A stretch of DNA of 64,000 bases from Zymoseptoria tritici IPO323 (Eukaryota > Ascomycota > Dothideomycetes > Mycosphaerellales > Mycosphaerellaceae). The first letter of the stretch is position 1, and every line of letters starts with the position of its first letter. The notes beneath the pieces are model-generated. The model saw only the letters and a program-made list of their open reading frames with translations. It made no database searches and had not been told where the DNA came from. Positions 35,659 through 47,904 of the stretch are shown in pieces. The stretch covers positions 372,001 through 436,000 of the forward strand of contig NC_018210.1 in assembly GCF_000219625.1 (NCBI RefSeq), in the 5' to 3' direction. The translations under genes and the position numbers were made by a program.

Positions 35659-36060
35659 AATATAGGGCATTACGAGTAAACAGACAATTAAAGGGATAGT
35701 AGAGGTTTAGATATACTAATTTACTACGATCTACTACTATATATATATACTAGTAACCTACCTTCTATCGTAGATAACGCGATTATAAATACGAGCATAT
35801 AGCGGTAATTATACTACTTAAAACCTCTACTAGCGGTAGCTATACTACTTATAATTTACCGCTCTAATAGCGACTAATAGCGCTAATAATAGCGACACTA
35901 ATATAAAGCTATTAAAGGCTAATAAGCTAATATATAAGGGCATAGCTATACAATATGCTTAATAGCCTTATAAGCGTTTAACCGGTCGCTCTGAACTATA
36001 GTTAGCACACTTACAGCCGTTTAACCGGTCGCTCTAAACCATAGCTAGCACCCTTACAAC
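35659..36060. repeat. RIP-mutated remnant with 43-bp tandem duplication
   Basis: CA/TG-poor, TA-rich sequence without readable coding frames, the right edge of the nest. At 35975-36060 a 43-bp unit starting cgtttaaccggtcgctct occurs twice in tandem (starts 35975 and 36018). RIP signature fades at ~36060. Confidence 0.6.
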
Positions 36061-36873
36061 CTTGCTAATTATACGCACCACTATGCACAGACGACAACAC
36101 TACCAATCAATTAATCGACAACCCTTGGCATTGCCCTTGTATCACCACCGGCTCTGCGATTGCACTGTATGAATCCACGATGTCAAGCTGACTGGGGAAA
36201 TGCCTGCAACAGCGGTATTAATCCACGATGTCAAGCTGACGTCCATCTCCGACGACATGCTAAGCCACATAGACAATACGCTGCCAAGTTCTCCGCAGCG
36301 GAGATCTATACATCAGCAAGCGAGGGCTTGAGGCGAGAGGTCTTTTCGAAGTCTTGAACGAGCACCCAGCACGAACGTCGTTGGTGGCTCACGAATTTGT
36401 TAGGGTTAGTCGTTAGGGTTAGTCGTTAGGGTTAGAACAGGTCGAGGAATTTGTGCAGATGTCTAAGTTGCCAAACCGCTTTCTGGCCTGTAAGCCTGGC
36501 GACAAGTACAAGACATCATGTCAATCGTGCTGATCGATAATCCTTCAACAACGCTCACGGACAAGCACGCTCGGTCCAGCAGCACGGGTTGCAAGACCGT
36601 CGACCCCGAGGAAGTAGACGCTGCTCATCGAATGTGTACTGGAACCAACAAAAATCACTACATTGCAGTCACCACATGACATTCAGGGCGCTGAAGAGCA
36701 TACTTCATATGTCATGTTCATTCAGATAGCTGCATCGTAATGCTATTTTTCTTTTTGATGTCGTCCCTCCGAAGACAGCCAGCAAAACATGCTCGCCGTA
36801 ACGATGCATCGTGCCGTAGTCCATACTTTTCCTGACTCTACCACTCCGATCGTCGGACAGCCCTCTCGGTGGA
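36061..36873. other. Intergenic region between RIP nest and SCC2
   Basis: 813 bp, no supportable gene. It has a 21-bp direct repeat aatccacgatgtcaagctga at ~36173 and ~36219, and three telomere-like TTAGGG units at 36399-36435. CpA/TpG content is normal. Confidence 0.5.
36399..36435 (+). repeat. Interstitial telomere-like repeat (gttagggttagtc)n
   Basis: Two full 13-bp units gttagggttagtc (36399-36411, 36412-36424) and an 11-bp third one. Each contains TTAGGG, the usual ascomycete telomere repeat, spaced by ttagtcg. Too short and irregular to be a telomere. Confidence 0.75.
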
Positions 36874-39800
36874 TCAATCCCATCCACCATCCTCATCATC
36901 ACTCAAACTCTTTCCCCTCCCCGCACCACTATTCTTCCTCGGCCGACCCCTCTTCTTCGGCGGCCCACCTCCATTCCCATCCATACTCTTCCGCTTCGTA
37001 CCCCTCTTACTTGGACTCTTCCCCGGCTCACTGCCACCAGCCTCACTCCTCGCATCGCCCTCCCAGCTCTCGCCGTCCAGCCCATCTTCCTCCGCGGCAT
37101 CATCTACGACCTTGACTTCGCTGTCAACGGACATGAGTTCGACGAATTCCTTACAGACGAGCGTCTTCACCTCCACAGTCAGCACCGGAGCCATGATGTC
37201 CACGATACGGGCTTGATACGCATCCGTCAGAGCAGGAGCGTTTGTAGCGCGATTGGGAGCACGGTTCGTCTCTTTCGCAGCCGCTTTGCCTTTTCCATTG
37301 CCGAATTTCTGCAGGAGCCAGACGCGGCGGAGGAAGGAGCGGGTCTCCCACAAGACGGAGAGAATTTGTGCGGATGTAGTGAGCTGCTCGAGACGCTCGG
37401 GTTTGATTTGAGGTTCCGATGGGAGCGTTGTAGGGTCCGAGGTGGGATCTTGAAATTGCGATTGGGACAGCACCGGGACTTGTAGACGGAGCACTTCCGA
37501 TTCTATCGACTGTGCTACCGAGGTTCCAGTTCCGGTGAAGACCTTTTCGAGACATGAGAGGAGGTGGAGAAGCTCGTCGATGCGATCGTACTCGAGGAAA
37601 GCGAGGACCTCGGAGCAGAAGCGGACGTAGAGGAGGTGTGGGTTGGCCTCGTCGCCGCTGGGTTTGAGCTCGGAAGGATCAAAGTCGAGACCGGCGCAGA
37701 GATTGGTAAAGAACTTCGTGCGGACTTTGCCTTTGCCTGTCTTGAGCACATCCCAGACGTGGTGGAACTTGGAGACTGGCGGGTGGCCAGTGAATCCCAA
37801 AGTGCTCTGTGCCACACGCTTCTGGTAGTCGAAGGCGGATTGCACTGACTTGACGAGAGTCTTCTCCAGCACACTTTCATTCTTGGCGAACTGGTCTTTG
37901 TAGGAGATGAAAGCCAGCTTGGCGATCGCGGAGGAGGGGCAGGTCTGCAAAGCGACAACAGCGGGACCACTGTCACCAGGATGAGCAATACCCTGTCTGT
38001 TGATGCTGGCCACGATACGGGCTGCTGACAGCGCGACCTCAGAGCAAGAGGACAAGGCGATGCGGAGAAATTCTTTCAGAAAGCGCTGCGAGATGTACGC
38101 CGAGGCACTATCATGCCCAGTCGCCTGGTAAGTTCCTCCAAGTCGCTGCGTGCCGCTGTCCATGCCAGCACCTAACTCCGGAGCGTCTTGGTCGTCGGCT
38201 GACTTCTCCCTCGCACCAAAGAAATCCTCCAGATTGGCCAGCAGTACTTGCTCGAGGGCGGGATCCCGCTCTTGGAACACCGTCTGAATGACATTGACCA
38301 CGTCCGGACGCATGAAATGCACAGGGAAGCTCTGACTGACAGCACAAACCGCTTCGATGGCAGCCTCGCGTACTTCCGCGGAGTACTTTGGCACGGTGAA
38401 GCTGCAGCAGACTTCGACCAGCAAGCCAGCCACGGAGTTGCCCTTGAACGTGGGAAACTTCTGCCGGAATTGCTCGATGCTGGCGTCGAAATTGCATGCC
38501 TTGCCGAATTGACCCACAATGGTCAGCAGCTTGATGGCTTTGTTCTTGATCTTCGGGTCATCGTCGACCTTCTGACTGCGCAAACCGGACACGTTGCCAA
38601 GCGCAGACATTGCGAAACGCACGAGAAGGGTAGTGTCTCGCAGAATGGACGCAATTGTCCAAAGGCACGGCGCAGCGACGGCCACTTCTGCCCTCCCCAG
38701 CTTTTGGGCCGAACTCAGTAGAGAGAGCTGCAGTGCGCGCAGGAATTCAGGTTTGATGTCCGAAACCACTGGGAGGGTGTACCGGAGGATAGTCACCACA
38801 AAGACGTAGACATCGAGATCGTCAGTAGTTATGAGGTTCTTTGCGTACGGCTCCAAGCGCTCCAGCTGAGCCGAAGTGAACAGGCCTGGCCCGGCTCGCG
38901 CGAAGACAGCAAGGGCCTGCATGATGGAGGTCTGCTCGGGAGAACCGGGAATGTCGTCCTTGTCGATGACTCCGTCGGAGAGAACGTCCACGAACGCCTG
39001 ACAAATGCGAAAGTTCTCTGTAGCTTGCTTGGAGGTACTCAACAGCATCTTGATCAAGGCCTCCAGCACAGCAACGACATTCTCGCCAAGCGCGACTGTT
39101 TGAATAATCAAGGCAGCATGGGACCGCAACCGGAGGTTGGTGTCAACCGAGCGATCACTGTGACCGACCTCGAGATTTCTGAACGCGGAGAACCAGATCT
39201 CCTCGACGGTGGCTTTTGCAGCTTCCGCAACACTCTCTTCGGTATCCTGGATGCGAGAGATGACCGCATTGGAGATCCTCGCCCGAACCTCATTGCCGTC
39301 ATTGCGGAGATAGACCTGCTTCAGGAAAGCCATGGCACGCTTGCGCACTCCGACGGCTGTATCTGCGGTGCGGGGGATGATACGTTCGTAGGCATCAAGC
39401 TCAAGGGCAGGGCGGAGAGACACGCACTTCTGAACGAGGCCAAGAGCCGAGTCGCGAACCAGAGAGGACGGGTCGTTGAGGCAGCGGAGGATGCCTCTGA
39501 GGACTGCAGGGTTGTGCTCCAGCACCGACGGATCCTTCTCCAAAAGTGTCGTGACGCTCTTGAGACTCCGACTTCTGATGGTGGGTTGTTCGCTGCTCAT
39601 CGAGGACAACACCGTGTTGAAGATCCTGTTGAACGCTTTACAGAGCATCGAGTTGGAGGCGACGATCCTTGCAGCAAGCTTGCCTTGTGCGGTCGTCGGC
39701 TTCGGAAAGTCAGAGTTCTCTTCGAGCCATTGCGTGTCCTCAATCATGCTCCGAATCTTATGCTGCAAATCCTTGGACGGCGACACGGGATGGCCCTCGG

Positions 39801-42598
39801 CATCTCTTCCCTCACAGACCTGAGCCGCCCACTGCACGAGATGATATCCGCGCGCAGTCCGCAACTGTGGGTCTTTGAGGTCTCGCTCGTGGAGGTATTC
39901 CATGACCACCCGGTATGGTCCCTCGAACGAATTGAGAGTATCCGAGTCGAGACTACCGTTTCCGTTCTCCATTCGTCGGACCATATTACTCAATTGACGC
40001 GAGATGTCATCCGTGGTCTCAAGAGATCTCCCAGAGCTGAAGGTTGCAGCCCGAATATCGAGAATTCCGGTGCCAATCGTACCGAGGAGCTCTAGCGCAA
40101 GTGCTCGCGACGGCGCAGGGCTCTTTGCATTGTCGGCAAGCCCAATCATCTGGTGAGTGAGAATGCGAAGAAGGACCTCCGCGGAAGGCCAGTCACTCGA
40201 GCCGAGGACATTCAGAAAGTCTTCTGTAAAGATGTCCAGAAGTTTCCGGAACGGTTCGTCGCTGGACTTGGTCGTTCTGAGGGCTCGCTGGAGAAGGTTC
40301 GTAATGATGTACCCTGCATGGTGCTGAGAGGCTTTCTTCAGAGGCATGTATGTAGCATCCAAATCGTGACCGCCTTTCTTGGGCTTTGTCTTCTTCGCAG
40401 ATCCGACGACAATTTCGTCATCTTCATCATATTCTGCATCTTCGGATTCATCGGAATCTTCGGACTCTGACCCGTCCTCGTCCTCGACTTCGTCTTTCGT
40501 TTTCCGCACCCGCAGAGCACTCTCACTGGTAGTCGCACTCGTCTGCACAAGTCGCATGAGAAGAGCAGAAATGAGCTGGATGGGCTTCGCGTCAATGAGC
40601 TTGAATTGACGAGCGCTCTGCTTGCCTGCGGGAAGCTTCTCCACGGACAGAAGTAGCTCATTCAAAATGTGGGCGCGCTGATTGTCGTATTTGGTGAAGA
40701 TGATAGCCAAGAGGTCCATGGCAGCCACTCGCATATTCTCTATGACCTGCGTCCCGAGTGCAGCATCCTTCTCGGTGCCACTGTTCTGTGCGAATATGAG
40801 TGACCTGCAGAGGAATTCGATGCTGGAAATGGCGGTTTCGTCGACATCAGTCTTGGCCAGCAATTCCCCAAGCAGACGTAGACATTTGATCGTCGCGTTG
40901 ATCAACTTCCGCAAGCTCGTTCGATGCTCCACGGCGATCGCAAACTTTGGATTCGATGAGCCATCCTTGTCTCCTCGGACTTTCTCTCCCAAAGACGATC
41001 GCTCCTCCATCGTGGGCATGATGCAGCTGTCGACGACATTCCGTGCGGCCTCCAAGACACCTCGAAGGTACTCCTCTGACTGCAACTCCTTGTACTTGGA
41101 TCCACCGGTCATGATTCTCAAGATAGTCCGCCCAGCGATCAGGCCATTCTCCGCGCCACTGATGCGATTCAGCCACTCGATAGTATCGTCATCGTTCCAA
41201 TCTTCGCCGATCGTAAGTGATCCGGAGCCAACGACAGCTAGCGAAGCTTCACACAAACGCTGTACGCGAGCCAGCTGTTCCACGTCCATGGTATCGAGTC
41301 TTCCGCACGAGACGACTTTCTGCACGGCAGAGTCCAGGGCAGACTGAGCAGTAGCCTGGAGTACCATAGCCGAGCCCTCTGCAGTGTCCCGCATGACAAA
41401 CATTGAGTTCGTACTCGCAGCGACTTCCTCTGATGTGTCCGGCTGCATGTGGTCTTGGGCTTCGAAGATTGCATGCAACTGGTTCTGCAAAACCTCGACT
41501 GCGGCATCCGCCTTCTGTCGTTGGTCTGCGCTGGCTCCCCTCGCACCGTTGGTGAGGTAAGCATTATTGTTACGGGTCGGAGTCTCAACCGGGACATTAA
41601 CTCGCTGGAATTCGGCGCGTTGTGCTGGAGTCATGGCTGTGGGCATGACAAATGCTCTGGGCGTTGAGATTGGCGGAGTCGAGGTAAATGCATTCTGGTT
41701 GAAGGCGTTGTTGTTGGCTGAGATAGCTGGCACTTGTATCTGCGCTGGAGTGTGTGTTTGCTGCGGTGATCTACCAATGATCTGTACCTGGGCAGGCTGT
41801 AGGGATCGACCATGAATGTGGACTTGCGCAGCCGATTTAGGCATTGGCTTTCCAGAATGCTGTTGTCCTGGAGTCGAATGCTTCGAATTGACATGGACTT
41901 GTGCGGCCGCGGGATTCGTTTTGATAATCTTCTGCGGCTTCACCACCGGTTTCGAGTCCGCCCGACCATTCACTCTTCCGGCAATAGCATCAGGAGCTGG
42001 AGACACTGGAGTCATGTACCGAAATTCGACCTTCGTGTTGTCGAACACCATCTTCGCGAAAGAGCTCAACTGCGGCTGCGAAGGAGCTTTCTCCTTATCA
42101 CTGTCCTTCTTCAACCGCTTCGTCGTTTTGAACTTGAACTCCGTCAAACCCTGCCTGTCCAACAGCCTCTGCACATCACCGAGAGTCTGACGACACCGCT
42201 GTGAAGCGTGTTCCGCGCTCTTAGCTCCAGCACTTAGTCGTTCGAGTTCGCGTTGTGCAGTTTTGGTGTCCTCGTAGTTGGTGAAGGCGGTCGGTGCGGT
42301 GGTGGGTAGCGAGAGAGGTGGTGTTATGAGTTCTGTGTGGTGAAGAAGAAGAAGAAGTTAGTGGTGTTGGTGGAAGTGGGGCAGCGCTGGCTGCTGATGC
42401 ATTACCCGCAAGACAAGTGCGGGCAGCTGTGGTGAACGGAGACTGACCGGGATTGAATGGGACGATCGAGGCGAAGGGCGAATATGGGAGGGCCTCGTGG
42501 ACGGTCGGGAGGTGCATGTTCGGGATTCGGGCCTGCGAGCCTGCTGGATGGCCATTTGTATGTGGCCCATGGCTGGACGTCTTGTCTCGAGGATCCAT
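36874..42598 (-). CDS. SCC2: Cohesin loader subunit SCC2/MIS4 (NIPBL family)
   Basis: Two exons, 42598-42406 and 42332-36874, give 1,883 residues. The 73-bp intron (42405-42333) has donor GTAATG, branch CTAAC, a TTC run and acceptor CACACAG. Exon 1 supplies MDPRDKTSSHG and the conserved TVHEALPYSPFASIVPFNP motif found at the N-terminus of fungal Mis4, followed in exon 2 by a coiled segment (RELERLSAGAK). The body is HEAT repeats, clearest at RSLKSVTTLLEKDP, LRCLNDPSSLVRDSALGL and GVRKRAMAFLKQVYLR. An acidic linker (EDEDGSESEDSDESEDAEYD) interrupts the N-terminal third. The tail carries an AT-hook-like PKKRGRPRK and ends SDDEDGGWD. With SCC4 it loads cohesin onto chromatin and binds DNA. It is divergent from RPA12 and ~0.8 kb from the RIP island. 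Confidence 0.9.
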
Positions 42599-43082
42599 CT
42601 CCGCAGAGATCTTGAGAGAGTGCGCAATTCGCTATCTCTTGCTGAGACTCATCGCGGATCACTTCGTGTGAAGTCAGAAGCCGTTTGCGCTGTGGGCTGG
42701 CTGCATCCGGTGGAGGAGTTTCCCAAATCGCGTCGGTGAGCGTCCTTCTCTTGACGATTCCTCCTCTTGTGATGTGTATGTCAGATTTCCCATTTCACGC
42801 CACGAGAAACAGTATCAGGCAACAGGCCTCGTAGGAGGTTGTCGCGTGGAGGTTTGAAGACAGGTCGAAGTAAGGCAGGTCCGGCTTAGGAAAGTGCCAA
42901 CGGGCGGGAATCCCTGCCATCGAACTTCATAATCCCATGCCGAATTCTGCAGATCCCGACGTTCTCCCGACCACGCCCTCGTCGACGACTTTTTGTTCTT
43001 CTGCGATCGTTCACCTGCACATCGCTATCACATGCAAATCCGACAGAGCTTCACTCTTCTCACTGACCTCACTCCACTGATC
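42599..43082. promoter_or_regulatory. Divergent promoter region of SCC2 and RPA12
   Basis: 484 bp between the two start codons. Pyrimidine-rich blocks flank the RPA12 start (cttcactcttctcactgacctc). No named element recognised; role inferred from the head-to-head layout. Confidence 0.4.
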
Positions 43083-43500
43083 ATGGCTGCGATTGGATCC
43101 CTGGTCTTTTGCACGGACTGCGGCAACCTCCTCGAGAACAATACCGGCCGTAAAGCCCTTCTCACATGCGATGTCTGCGGCACGCAAAATAAAGGTATGC
43201 AACGACGATGTCGTGACGTGGAGGTCTTACTAACAATCTACAGACACATCTTCAAAGGTCGTAGTCACGCACTCCAAACCATCAGCCTTTCCATCCACAT
43301 TGCGCACGAGACTGCGATCAGACGTGCAGGAAATCCTCGAGGAAGACCGTCAGAAAGGCAACTGGATCAACGTGCAATGCGAAAATTGCGGCGAACCTCG
43401 TGTCACGTTCTACGAGAAGCAACTGCGATCTGCTGATGAAGGAAGCACAATCTTTTACACGTGTCCGGCGTGTAATCACAAGTGGAACACTAACAATTGA
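43083..43500 (+). CDS. RPA12: RNA polymerase I subunit RPA12 (zinc ribbon)
   Basis: Exons 43083-43194 and 43244-43500 encode 122 residues, the normal size of the family (yeast 125). The 49-bp intron (43195-43243) has donor GTATGC, branch TACTAAC and acceptor CTACAG. The N-terminal zinc ribbon uses Cys10, Cys13, Cys30 and Cys33 (FCTDCGNLL, LTCDVCG). The C-terminal TFIIS-like ribbon uses Cys83, Cys86, Cys111 and Cys114, with the acidic hairpin LRSADEG (Asp102-Glu103) that reaches the active site for transcript cleavage. It acts in nucleolar Pol I in rRNA synthesis, proofreading and termination. It is convergent with the DOHH gene, whose stop lies only 84 bp away. Confidence 0.95.
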
Positions 43501-43584
43501 GCGATTCGAAACGGACTGGTATACGTCTACATGCTTTTTGCTATGTTCAAAGATCCACGCGGCCAAAAAGGACTCCCCGACGAT

Positions 43585-44630
43585 CTACGCCGCCTGAGCG
43601 ATTGGAATCGTGGCATACTCCGTTTCGCCACTCCTCTCAAAGTCCGCCATATCCAGCGCCACGATAATACTATCCCTCACCACCTGCTCTGGATCATTCA
43701 GGAACTTCTTGAGCGTATCCTCAACACCCGGCTCGTCGCCCAAACTACCGAGCGCTTCAGCAGCCTCATGTCGAACCATGCTCGCCTCTTTCGCATTGCC
43801 CAGCATTTCCGTCAGACACGGAATGGAAGCCGGATGCGATAGTTGTCCGAAGACGAATGCGATTTCATGGCGGAAGAGTGCTGAGGGATCTTTGCGTCCT
43901 GCTGCGAGAGCGTTGACGGCGGGAACGGCTGTGGGAAGATCTGGTGGTGAAGCGAGATCGCGGAGCGCGAACATGGCTCGGTATCGGAGGAAGAGTGGAA
44001 GCTTGGTGTCTAGTAGTGATCGTTCGAGTTCGGGAATGGAAGGTGTGTCGGCTTGCGCTGCCATCGGAGGTGCTGGATCGATGGAGGAGAAGTCGCTGTT
44101 ACGCACAGTCAGTACATCGAGGTCCTCGAACGTGCATTCATCGCATACCTCGTCTTCAAAGTCTCCTTCTTCCCCTCCTCAGAATGTAACCACTCAATCC
44201 TCTCCACCGCAATATCACACGTCTCCCTGACAACTTCCTCCTCCGACTTATCGTCCCTCCTCTCCTTCAGCAGCCCCAAACTATTCCAATCTCCCAACGC
44301 AGCAATTGCCTCTGCCGCCTCATGTCTGCACATCGCATCCTCCTGTCGATCCTCAATCACCGCTCGTAGAAAAGGTATCGCCTCCTCCTTTCCCGACTGG
44401 CCAAGACAGTACGCTAACTCATGTTTAAGAAGAGCAGAGTCGGAAACCAGCGCTGCAGCGATCGCCTCGACTGCGGGGATGGATTGTTCAGTCGCGGGGT
44501 TCTGCGAAGCGAGATGTTTGAGAGAGAAGAGATCGCGGAAACGTTGGCCGAGTGGGGCGGTCTCGTTGCAGAGGGAAGAGCGGAGGCTGGAGACGACGGT
44601 GTCTTCTGGGAGTGTAGCGGCGGGCGACAT
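43585..44630 (-). CDS. LIA1: Deoxyhypusine hydroxylase (DOHH)
   Basis: Exons 44630-44149 and 44095-43585 give 330 residues. The 53-bp intron (44148-44096) has donor GTATGC, branch TACTGAC and acceptor GTAACAG; without it the halves lie in different frames. The protein is two sets of HEAT-like repeats, each with two His-Glu pairs: His70-Glu71 (KHELAYCLGQ), His103-Glu104 (CRHEAAEAIAALG), His237-Glu238 (FRHEIAFVFGQ) and His270-Glu271 (VRHEAAEALGSLG). These four pairs bind the di-iron centre. The enzyme completes hypusine on eIF5A in the cytosol and is needed for translation of proline-rich and other hard motifs. All metal ligands are intact, so it is likely functional. Confidence 0.95.
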
Positions 44631-44905
44631 GATGGGCGTGAGTTGGATGCGAGGGTTGGAGATCGCGAGTTGAAGTCATGGAAATTCCGTGTCAAGAAAG
44701 ACGAAGATCAAGATTGATAAGATTTAAAGAAGGGGTCCAGCGGCAGCGGGCCGCTGCATGCACTCCCGAGCGATCGGGTCAGCCTTGCGGTCCAAGACCA
44801 TCCTCTACTATAGGGAGTGGTTTTTACATGTCGCTGTCACTCCGCGAACTAATTCTACACAACCTCACGCACAGGCTACACAGTCCCTGTCTCCTCGCAC
44901 ACCTC

Positions 44906-47287
44906 TCAGTACCCATTAACACCAACAAACTTGTAAAAGCCATTATTATTCGGTTGTCGCCCCAAGAAACTCCGCAGCAGCTCTACCGGGTCCTTCGACG
45001 CACCGGGCTGCAAAACTTGCGTGCGATACCGCATGCCCACTTCGCGGTTGAACGGGTCGGCTGCAAAGGCCGTCTCGAAGATGTCCTGCGCATAACTTGC
45101 GCACCAAGTGTAGGTGTACGTCGACCCGCCATAGCTCGAGACCAAAAACCCCTGGCTCAGCTCACCATAGCCCCATCTCAAGCCCTGACCGAGATCGGAG
45201 GGATCCTGCAATTGAGTGTAATTCCGCTGGAGGGTGTTCCAAGCCACGTTGAGATCGATCGCGGAGACTTCGTCGGGGTTGGAGACTTGGGAAACTTCCT
45301 GATCGTACTTCATGAGGAACAAAATGTTCATTTGGTCGGCGGCTCGGTTGACGCGCGCTGATCCGGTGAGGTTGGCGATGAGGTCGTCGGGCATGGTTGC
45401 TGGAGGGAGAGGAATGTCGTCGGGATTGGCGCCGCCTTGGTCCTTTCTCCATTCTGCGGCAGCTTGCGGCGAAAACGAGGACCAGTGTCGAGCAATGCTT
45501 TTGATCGCTTTGGGAACCAGGCTGTAGTTTTCCATGAAACGGGCGGGCGTCTCAACGAAATCGATGGGAACATAAGTCCCGTGCGTACGAGTGTAGTCGG
45601 TGACGGACAATAAATCATGCATGCCGTGTCCGAGTTCATGCATGAGCAGGTGGAGCCTATCGTATTCGAAAAGGGATGGCTTTATGTCCTCCTGTGCTGA
45701 CTTGATGAAGCTGGTAAGCACACGCACCGAGGGATAATGCAAGGAACCATCGGCCCTGCGGAAACCCGGACCGAACATCTGTTCGTTCGACTCGGCAGGG
45801 CTTTTGACGCCTTCTCGGTAGAATAAATCCAGGAAGATGTAACCTCGGAAACCGGGGTCAAGGATTCTCGGATCATAGCCAGAGCCATGATCATCGTCCC
45901 AAACAGCGTAAAGGAGAACATCCGGATGCCACAGGAGGTCACTGCCCTTGCCCGTAGGAGACAAGTCATCGGCGTCTTGCCCTTCAATCCGGTCGAAACG
46001 GATCCCGTAGATCTCCCCGTAGAAGGCGAGAATGGCGGCAGTTGTGAAGTTCACAGGAAAGTAGTCCTTGATATGGTCTCGGTCAATCTTGTAGAGTGTC
46101 TGGCGCTCAATCTCGGGATACCTATAGTAATCCCATCTGTATGCGACGCTCTTGTCGCCCACAGGATCGACTAGCGTCGTGTCCTTTGACTTGAACTGAG
46201 CGATGCTTGCGACATCCTTCGCGTTGACAGCGGCGATGTGGGTGCGGATGTCCTCGATGAACGCGTTGACGGTCTCCTTATTTTTCGCAATATTGCTGGC
46301 TAGTCTGCACGTCGAATAAGCATGCTGCTTTGCGTGCGGTGATCTGACTTACTTATAGTCTGCCCATGTTGTGTAATTGAACAACTGCGCGAACTGCATG
46401 CGAAGACCAATGAGCTCTTTCAATATCGGTTCATTGTCCGGTGCAATTTGTTCATGGGCCAGAGATGTAACGTATCTCGTCGTCCCATTCACTGCGCTGC
46501 TCATGACGCTTGCGTACGTCGTACCAACTTGGACATCGAAATAAAGCTTCCCAGCATTTTCGCCAGTATCGTCGGCGTTTTTGAGAATCTGGAGAATATC
46601 CGAGGGCACTCCGTCAAGCTCTTGAGTCGTAAAGTAGACATACTTTGGCTTATTGACATTGCTGTAGAATCCGTTCGCAAGCTCACCAAGGCGTGCCGAC
46701 AAGTTGTTGAACTGTTCTCGCTGAGCTGCTGCAAGATTCAGACCTGTGCCAGCAAAATTGGACCAGACGCTGGACAAGACAATCCGATCCTCTTCGCTCA
46801 AGGCTGGGTTCTTTGCATCAGCGTGGTAGACGTGATCGACGAGTTTGAAAAAGGCCTCATTGGTGAATGTATCCTGGATCGCAGCCGAGACGATGTTGCG
46901 CTCTTCGCTCAAGGCACTGGAAAGGTCTGACTTGCCAGAGAGGGCGTAGGGAATAAGCCCATATCTAACGGCGTTGTTTTCTTGCTCATTCCGAAGGTAA
47001 GGCAGGATCACATTGTCGAAAGTTGCGTCGTCCGGCGAAACACTGTCCAAGATCGAGTGTACAATGGCAGCCTCATTAGCAGCGCAAGTTTTGCCTATCT
47101 GCTTGACAGAGTCGGCTGTATCATTGAAAATATATGGAGCCTGCGGAGGCCTCTTGATACCAGAGGCCAAAGTGTCGACGTCTCTGCGAGACCGGGCGCG
47201 GGGACGAGGCGGGCCTGCGCCTTCTCCCAACTGTAGAAGAGCTAAGAACAGGGACCACCTCATAATGGTGAACATGAACTGAGCCAT
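44906..47287 (-). CDS. M3-family zinc metallopeptidase with N-terminal signal
   Basis: Exons 47287-46353 and 46304-44906 give 777 residues. The 48-bp intron (46352-46305) has donor GTAAGT and acceptor GTGCAG. The zinc site is HELGHGMHD with His534, Glu535 and His538; the third ligand is likely Glu563 in VPIDFVETPAR. The downstream ENYSLVPKAI and the GFLVSSYGGSTYTYTW region with YRTQVLQPGASKDP fit thimet/saccharolysin-type M3 peptidases, which cut short peptides. Unlike cytosolic PRD1/saccharolysin, the start MRWSLFLALLQLGEGAG (Met9) looks like a signal peptide, and many NxS/T sequons follow, suggesting a secreted or vacuolar form. A start at Met1 or Met9 is possible. The family normally has HEFGH; here Leu replaces Phe. 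Confidence 0.9.
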
Positions 47288-47899
47288 AGTTGGGAGTAGC
47301 GTCCAATCAACAAGCTTTGGTGAGGATGAGTGCGGGCACTGACGAATATCAGTTATGCACCAGGCGGTAACGGAAGTGAGCGCCGTCGAGTAAATAGCAC
47401 CGGCGATGAAGCTCGGTCATCGGGTGTCCACTGCCCATCGCAGTACGCAGGCGTGCCTCGAGGGGGTCGAGGCCGTCACATTTCACCAGGCCATCCTGGA
47501 CAATGCGGAGAAATTCCCCAAGGCTGAAAGGACTAGTGGCCCCCTTGAATAGCTTTCCGGCCTTGCCGAGCCAGCATGAGTTCGCGAAGTTTACTGATCC
47601 CTGCCAGAAGACTTCGTCTCATCTCGTGTTGTCAAATACCGATTGCGACAATCCAAGAGACGCCCCATGAAGCCAGAATGATGTGCAGAACATCTGTGTT
47701 TTGCGGGAGAATCGACGCAAAGGTGCCTGCTCTTCTCTGGGACCGCGACTTGCCTTGGCCGAAGTCATCGATGTGATGTTTGAGGTGTCGTCCTGCAGAT
47801 TTCGTTCGAAATCCGATACTATAGAGTAGAGATGGTGTTTGTCAGCCAATTATCGCGGCCGAATAGTGGACGTGCATGAACTGTCTCGATACAGCCTCT
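47288..47899. other. Intergenic, M3 peptidase promoter up to copia element
   Basis: 612 bp without a recognisable gene; ORFs are short and lack features. Normal CpA/TpG. The copia insertion lies ~620 bp upstream of the peptidase start codon. Confidence 0.5.
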
Positions 47900-47904
47900 G
47901 CACT

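Noticed and set aside
39025..40095. 356-codon plus-strand ORF inside SCC2
   Set aside because: Antisense to a clear HEAT-repeat gene; reads as low-complexity Arg/Leu/Asp sequence without domains.
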